A stretch of DNA of 8,722 nucleotides, taken from positions 1-8,722 of the forward strand of contig USDU01000093.1 in assembly GCA_900553635.1 (NCBI GenBank), read 5' to 3'. Shown here piece after piece: positions 5,890 to 8,722 of the stretch. The translations under genes were made by a program, and so were the position numbers. Source of the DNA: an uncultured Lachnospiraceae bacterium (GTDB lineage Bacteria > Bacillota_A > Clostridia > Lachnospirales > Lachnospiraceae). Every line of letters begins with the position of its first letter. The stretch's first letter is position 1. Under the pieces are notes generated by a model. The model made no database searches, was not told the DNA's origin, and was given only the letters and a program-made list of their open reading frames with translations.

Positions 5890-6936
5890 ATGGAGGTTAG
5901 TTACAGAAGGGAACTGGATCACAATTATCTGGTTTTGGAAGAAAAGGAATTTCAGGAGAATTATCAGGTAAATATGCTTCTGAAAAATCGGATTCCGGGG
6001 TTTCTGGAGTGCCGGATGACCAGGGTTGACAAAAAAGCGTTTTTTTATTATGAGATTACATCCAGACAGAATCTGAGACTGGTGCTGGAACGGAAGCGAT
6101 TGAGCCTTACGGAGATGATAAGACTGCTGGAGGGGCTTGAGCAGGCGGCGCAGACATGCGAGGAATATCTGCTGGATGGAGAACGGATTTTACTGCAGCC
6201 GGATTTTATCTATCTGGATCCGGATGAATGGAAGATTTGGGTATGTTTTTATCCTTTTGAGAAGCAAGAGCTGGGTAGTCAGCTTCTGGGGTTGGCAGAG
6301 TATCTGCTGGATCATCTGGACCGGCAGGATTCCGGCGCAGTAACGCTTGGATATGAGTTTTACCGAATGGCAGGAGAGGAGAACCCTTCGATTCGTAAGC
6401 TTTTGGAAGAGTGGGGGAACGCGGAAGCAGGCAGTTCTCAGAGTGTGAGTGCGGAGGCGGCGGGAAATCAGGAAAATGAAGAGGGAAAATCGGTATTTTC
6501 CTATGAAAAATTCGGAGCCGATGGGATGGCAGACAGCTCCGGTGCCTGGAAGGGAGCGCGGGAAAACCGTCTGGCGGAAAACTTCCCGGAGTGGGTGGAC
6601 GCTTTATCCGGTGGAACAGCCTGCCTTGCAGGCGTCCGGGAACCGGGGCTCTTTCTACGAAGCGAGAGCGCAGCTTATCCGGATCTCCGCGTCGGTAAAG
6701 AGAGCTTTATGATAGGCAAGAAAAAAGACGCCGTGGACGGCTGGCTGAAAGCCCGTGGTATCTCCCGCATCCATGCCAAAATCTCCCGGGAAGAGGACTG
6801 CTACTATCTGACTGACTTAAATTCCACTAATGGCACCTTTCTGAACGGAGGCCGCCTGGGCGTTAACGAAAAAGCCCGTCTGCGACCGGGCGATTCCGTA
6901 GGATTCGCGGATATCCGGTATGTGGTGGAAGGGTAA
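5890..6936 (+). CDS. DUF6382-like protein with C-terminal FHA domain
   Basis: This 348-residue, apparently cytoplasmic protein has no clear membrane segment. Residues 1-175 form a domain like DUF6382 (begins EVSYRRELDHNYLVLE; contains LLQPDFIYLDPDEWKIWVCFYP). A low-complexity linker rich in Ser, Ala, Glu and Gly follows (about 176-235). An FHA phosphothreonine-recognition domain lies at about 265-346, with IGKKKD (275-280), SRIHAKI (292-298) and DLNSTNGTFLNG (309-320), so the usual Ser, His and Asn contact residues are present. It is the last gene of the pilus operon, four bases after the second tadE, with AAAGGTG upstream of the ATG. By family knowledge FHA domains bind proteins phosphorylated by Hanks-type kinases; the partner here is not visible. 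It may regulate pilus assembly or the ATPase. FHA is certain; the DUF number is likely. Confidence 0.85.
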   Translation: MEVSYRRELDHNYLVLEEKEFQENYQVNMLLKNRIPGFLECRMTRVDKKAFFYYEITSRQNLRLVLERKRLSLTEMIRLLEGLEQAAQTCEEYLLDGERILLQPDFIYLDPDEWKIWVCFYPFEKQELGSQLLGLAEYLLDHLDRQDSGAVTLGYEFYRMAGEENPSIRKLLEEWGNAEAGSSQSVSAEAAGNQENEEGKSVFSYEKFGADGMADSSGAWKGARENRLAENFPEWVDALSGGTACLAGVREPGLFLRSESAAYPDLRVGKESFMIGKKKDAVDGWLKARGISRIHAKISREEDCYYLTDLNSTNGTFLNGGRLGVNEKARLRPGDSVGFADIRYVVEG

Positions 6937-6943
6937 AAGAAGC

Positions 6944-6972
6944 TTGTAAATAATACATAAATTCGCTATACT
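6944..6972 (+). promoter_or_regulatory. Probable sigma-A promoter of a short transcript
   Basis: TTGTAA (6944-6949) and TATACT (6967-6972) are separated by exactly 17 bases, matching 4/6 and 5/6 of the housekeeping consensus. Predicted transcription start is about 6979. With the terminator at 7160-7200 it would make an RNA of about 220 bases. It begins within eight bases of the FHA gene stop. Confidence 0.5.
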
Positions 6973-6975
6973 GGA

Positions 6976-7016
6976 GTTTACAGCGTATCAAAAAAGCGAA
7001 TGGAGAAACTGTAAAC
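6976..7016. repeat. 8-bp palindrome over the predicted transcription start
   Basis: GTTTACAG (6976-6983) and CTGTAAAC (7009-7016) are perfect inverted repeats 25 bases apart. An alternative 6-bp pairing overlaps it: TTCGCT (6962-6967) with AGCGAA (6995-7000). It could be an operator or two competing RNA or DNA structures. Seen directly; role unknown. Confidence 0.4.
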
Positions 7017-7022
7017 GAGGAA

Positions 7023-7097
7023 TTGGATTATCAAATCAAAACACTGATGGCCATGCTTGCTTCTATGGGAGTAAACGTAGAAGATTTGATTCTGTAG
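7023..7097 (+). CDS. Possible micro-ORF ending MLASMGVNVEDLIL
   Basis: From TTG 7023 this reads 24 residues, with LDYQIKTLMAMLASMG then VNVEDLIL, an amphipathic, protein-like string. The frame is open back to 6954 but has no ATG and no well-spaced ribosome site; GAGG at 7017-7020 is only two bases from the TTG. An ATG at 7000 in another frame gives MEKL and then a stop; one inserted base would fuse it to this frame as a 32-residue protein. This suggests either a decayed small gene or a leader arrangement. The product is not recognised. Confidence 0.25.
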   Translation: MDYQIKTLMAMLASMGVNVEDLIL

Positions 7098-7116
7098 AAT
7101 ACAGAGGGAAAGACAC

Positions 7117-7161
7117 ATGAATCATACAAAAGATAAAAGAATAGAAAAGATAAAATTATGA
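7117..7161 (+). CDS. Possible 14-residue peptide just before the terminator
   Basis: ATG 7117 has AGAGGG (7103-7108) eight bases upstream and encodes MNHTKDKRIEKIKL. Its TGA overlaps the first two bases of the terminator stem, a spacing seen with the last ORF of a transcript. It is very basic and has no recognised family. The good ribosome site is the only positive evidence; chance is quite possible. Confidence 0.25.
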   Translation: MNHTKDKRIEKIKL

Positions 7162-7200
7162 GGATGCTGTGATTTGGGAAAATACAGCATCCTCATTTTA
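7160..7200 (+). terminator. Strong hairpin terminator after the pilus operon
   Basis: GAGGATGCTGT (7160-7170) pairs perfectly with ACAGCATCCTC (7184-7194) around a 13-base loop, followed by ATTTTA. The stem extends by two A-T pairs at its base (7158-7159 with 7195-7196). The opposite strand has a longer T-rich run beyond the stem, so it may act both ways, but no minus-strand gene is seen to need it. Confidence 0.85.
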
Positions 7201-7255
7201 TAATATATCGTATTACTTTAGAGTATTTCGAAATGAGAGCTTTTATTCTGTGAGG

Positions 7256-7284
7256 TTCACAAATTCCGGCATTTATGGTATGCT
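7256..7284 (+). promoter_or_regulatory. Probable sigma-A promoter of tatD-rsmA
   Basis: TTCACA (7256-7261) and TATGCT (7279-7284) are 17 bases apart. The -10 is preceded by TGG, giving an extended -10 (TGnTATnnT). The start of transcription would be near 7291, about 39 bases before the tatD ATG. It lies downstream of the terminator, so the housekeeping genes are separated from the pilus operon. Confidence 0.65.
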
Positions 7285-7329
7285 TAAGACAATTATTAGC
7301 AATTTATAAGAATAGAAGGAAACGATCAC

Positions 7330-8103
7330 ATGATATTTGAGAGTCATGCCCATTATGACGATGAGGCCTTTGACACAGACCGGGAAGAGATTCTGGCTCA
7401 GTGTCAGAGAGAGGGGATAGAGTATATTGTAAATGTGAGCGCGAGCCTGAAGACGGTGAAGAGCACCCTTAAGCTGGCGGAGCGGTATCCGTTCATGTAC
7501 GCGGCGGTGGGCGTTCATCCGGATGAGGTGGGCGAGCTGGATGAGGAGAATTTCGCCTGGATGGAGGAACAGTGCCGGAATCCAAAGACTGTGGCGGTGG
7601 GCGAGATTGGCCTGGATTATTACTGGGACAAGGAGAATCATGAGCTGCAGAAGAAATGGTTCCGGGCGCAGATGGAGCTTGCGAAGGAGACAGGCCTTCC
7701 CATGATCGTACACAGCCGGGAGGCGGCTGCGGATACGCTGGAGGAGATTCAGAAAGCGCAGGATGAGCGGCTTCGCGGCGTGATTCACTGCTTTTCTTAT
7801 TCGCCGGAGATGGCCGATGAGTATTTGAAGATGGGATATTATATCGGCGTCGGTGGCGTGGTCACCTTTAAGAACGCAAAGAAGCTCAAAGAGGTGGTAA
7901 AAATGCTGCCTCTGGATCGGATTCTGCTGGAGACGGACTGCCCGTATCTGGCGCCGGAGCCCAACCGGGGCAGGCGGAATTCGTCGCTGAACCTGCCCTA
8001 TGTGGCGGCGGCCATCGGGGAACTGAAGGGCGTGGACGCGGACGAAGTAGTTCGGGTAACAAATCAGAACGCGAAGAAAATGTATTTTGAAGGCAGGATT
8101 TAA
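7330..8103 (+). CDS. tatD: TatD family metal-dependent hydrolase (deoxyribonuclease type)
   Basis: This 257-residue protein is full length for the YcfH/TatD family, cytoplasmic enzymes that hydrolyse phosphodiester bonds with divalent metal ions; exonuclease activity is known for some members. The metal-binding residues are all visible: His6 and His8 in ESHAHYDD, His63 in VGVHPDE, Glu92 in GEIGLDYY, His128 in IVHSRE, His153 in VIHCFS and Asp203 in LLETDCPYL. The PNRGRRN stretch and the C-terminal NQNAKKMY helix are also family features. ATG 7330 has AGAAGGA (7314-7320) nine bases upstream and its own promoter. rsmA follows after 72 bases; tatD next to rsmA is a common Bacillota order, often with the ribonuclease M5 gene rnmV between, which is missing here. 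The exact substrate cannot be told from sequence. Confidence 0.95.
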   Translation: MIFESHAHYDDEAFDTDREEILAQCQREGIEYIVNVSASLKTVKSTLKLAERYPFMYAAVGVHPDEVGELDEENFAWMEEQCRNPKTVAVGEIGLDYYWDKENHELQKKWFRAQMELAKETGLPMIVHSREAAADTLEEIQKAQDERLRGVIHCFSYSPEMADEYLKMGYYIGVGGVVTFKNAKKLKEVVKMLPLDRILLETDCPYLAPEPNRGRRNSSLNLPYVAAAIGELKGVDADEVVRVTNQNAKKMYFEGRI

Positions 8104-8175
8104 AATACAGATAGAAAATACAATAAAAGCTGATAAAAATCGACTTTGTGAAACAGTTTATTTGAGGAGAATCAT

Positions 8176-8722
8176 ATGAGCAGACCTGTTCCCACATTGG
8201 GAAACCCAAAGAATACCATCGAAATTTTAAATAAATACAAATTCGTATTTCAGAAAAAGTTCGGTCAGAACTTTCTGATCGACGAGCATGTGCTGAGCAA
8301 AATCATTCGCTCCGCGGAGATTACCGAGGATGATTTCGTTGTGGAGATCGGCCCGGGCATCGGTACTCTGACCCAGTATCTGGCGGCGTCCGCGCGGGAG
8401 GTGGCGGCCATCGAGATTGACGATGCGTTGATTCCGATTCTGGAGGATACCCTGAGTGCTTACGATAATGTGACAGTTATCCATGAGGACGTGCTGAAGG
8501 TAGACTTATGTAAACTTGCGGAGGAGAAGAATGGTGGAGAACCCATCAAGGTGGTGGCAAATCTGCCCTATTATATTACGACGCCGATTATCATGGGCTT
8601 ATTTGAAAATCATGTGCCGGTGGAGAGTATCACCATCATGGTGCAGAAAGAGGTAGCGGATCGGATGAAGACCGGCCCGGGCTCCAAGGATTATGGCGCG
8701 TTGTCCCTGGCCGTACAGTATT
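8176..8722 (+). CDS. rsmA: 16S rRNA (adenine1518-N6/adenine1519-N6)-dimethyltransferase RsmA, N-terminal part
   Basis: RsmA (KsgA) transfers four methyl groups from S-adenosylmethionine to two adjacent adenines near the 3' end of 16S rRNA during small-subunit assembly. The visible 182 codons contain the family's marks: KKFGQNFLID (27-36), the cofactor-binding EIGPGIGTLT (57-66), acidic Glu80 at the end of the second strand, Glu-Asp at 104-105, and the catalytic motif NLPYYITTP (129-137). The reading frame is open to the right edge, so about the last third (full length near 290 residues) lies outside. GAGGAG (8164-8169) six bases upstream supports ATG 8176. The first 20 residues (SRPVPTLGNPKNTIEILNKY) are the short lead seen in Clostridia members. 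No promoter is evident in the 72 bases before it, so it is probably co-transcribed with tatD. Confidence 0.95.
   Translation, partial: MSRPVPTLGNPKNTIEILNKYKFVFQKKFGQNFLIDEHVLSKIIRSAEITEDDFVVEIGPGIGTLTQYLAASAREVAAIEIDDALIPILEDTLSAYDNVTVIHEDVLKVDLCKLAEEKNGGEPIKVVANLPYYITTPIIMGLFENHVPVESITIMVQKEVADRMKTGPGSKDYGALSLAVQY

Larger units (their letters stand above)
6937..7329. other. AT-rich spacer between pilus operon and tatD
   Basis: No long gene lies in these 393 bases on either strand. From left to right they hold a promoter (6944-6972), a palindrome (6976-7016), two possible micro-ORFs (7023-7097 and 7117-7161), a terminator (7160-7200) and a second promoter (7256-7284). No terminator stands between the FHA gene and base 7159, so operon transcripts probably run to 7200. 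Base composition drops sharply from the roughly 50% G+C of the coding regions. Confidence 0.7.

Noticed and set aside
7273..7788. 171-residue minus-strand reading frame opposite tatD
   Set aside because: The plus strand carries all the TatD metal ligands in one continuous frame, so the minus frame is a shadow.
1..8722. CRISPR arrays, tRNA or rRNA genes, transposases
   Set aside because: No regularly spaced direct repeats, no tRNA-like cloverleaf with the conserved arms, and no transposase motifs were seen on either strand.

Overview
The window looks like part of a chromosome from an anaerobic, monoderm Clostridia-type bacterium, most likely Lachnospiraceae. The reasons are strong AGGAGG-type ribosome sites before nearly every gene, a Tad/Flp pilus cluster with no secretin or outer-membrane genes in view, members of families typical of that group (Flp1-like pilin, a DUF5702-like protein, a DUF6382-like protein fused to FHA), and a tatD-rsmA pair. 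The family assignment is inference from protein character, without a database search.

Positions 1-6936 hold the 3' part of a Tad (tight adherence) type IVb pilus operon, all on the + strand with tiny gaps or overlaps. In order: the C-terminal end of the CpaF/TadA assembly ATPase (57-422, broken on its 5' side), TadB-like (433-1170) and TadC-like (1172-2527) inner-membrane platform proteins, a 59-residue Flp1-like pilin (2543-2722), a DUF5702-like protein with a pilin-like N terminus (2729-4120), a first TadE-like pseudopilin with a twin Cys-rich tail (4147-5046), the A24 prepilin peptidase (5050-5466), a second TadE-like pseudopilin (5463-5885), and a DUF6382-like/FHA protein (5890-6936). Expected roles: the ATPase drives the TadB/TadC platform, the peptidase cleaves the leaders of pilin and pseudopilins at G/xxxxE sites, the TadE-type and DUF5702-like proteins initiate or cap the fibre, and the FHA protein ties the machine to phosphothreonine signalling.

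Positions 6937-7329 are an AT-rich spacer that is not empty. It holds a good promoter (6944-6972), a palindrome over the predicted start of transcription, two micro-ORFs, a strong terminator (7160-7200) that probably also ends the Tad operon, and a second promoter (7256-7284) for the next genes. Positions 7330-8722 carry housekeeping genes: a TatD-family metal-dependent hydrolase and the start of rsmA (16S rRNA dimethyladenosine transferase), which runs off the right edge.

The most unusual signals are (1) a 27-bp inverted repeat (22 Watson-Crick plus 5 G-U pairs) whose 5' arm contains the ribosome site and start codon of the first tadE, and whose span encodes an odd 50-residue leader; (2) the abrupt break in the CpaF ATPase gene near base 45; (3) the paired His-Cys...Pro-Cys-x-x-Cys modules at the end of that TadE; and (4) a promoter-palindrome-microORF-terminator unit between the pilus operon and tatD. 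Apart from these, the system is a recognisable Tad variant and not a wholly new system.
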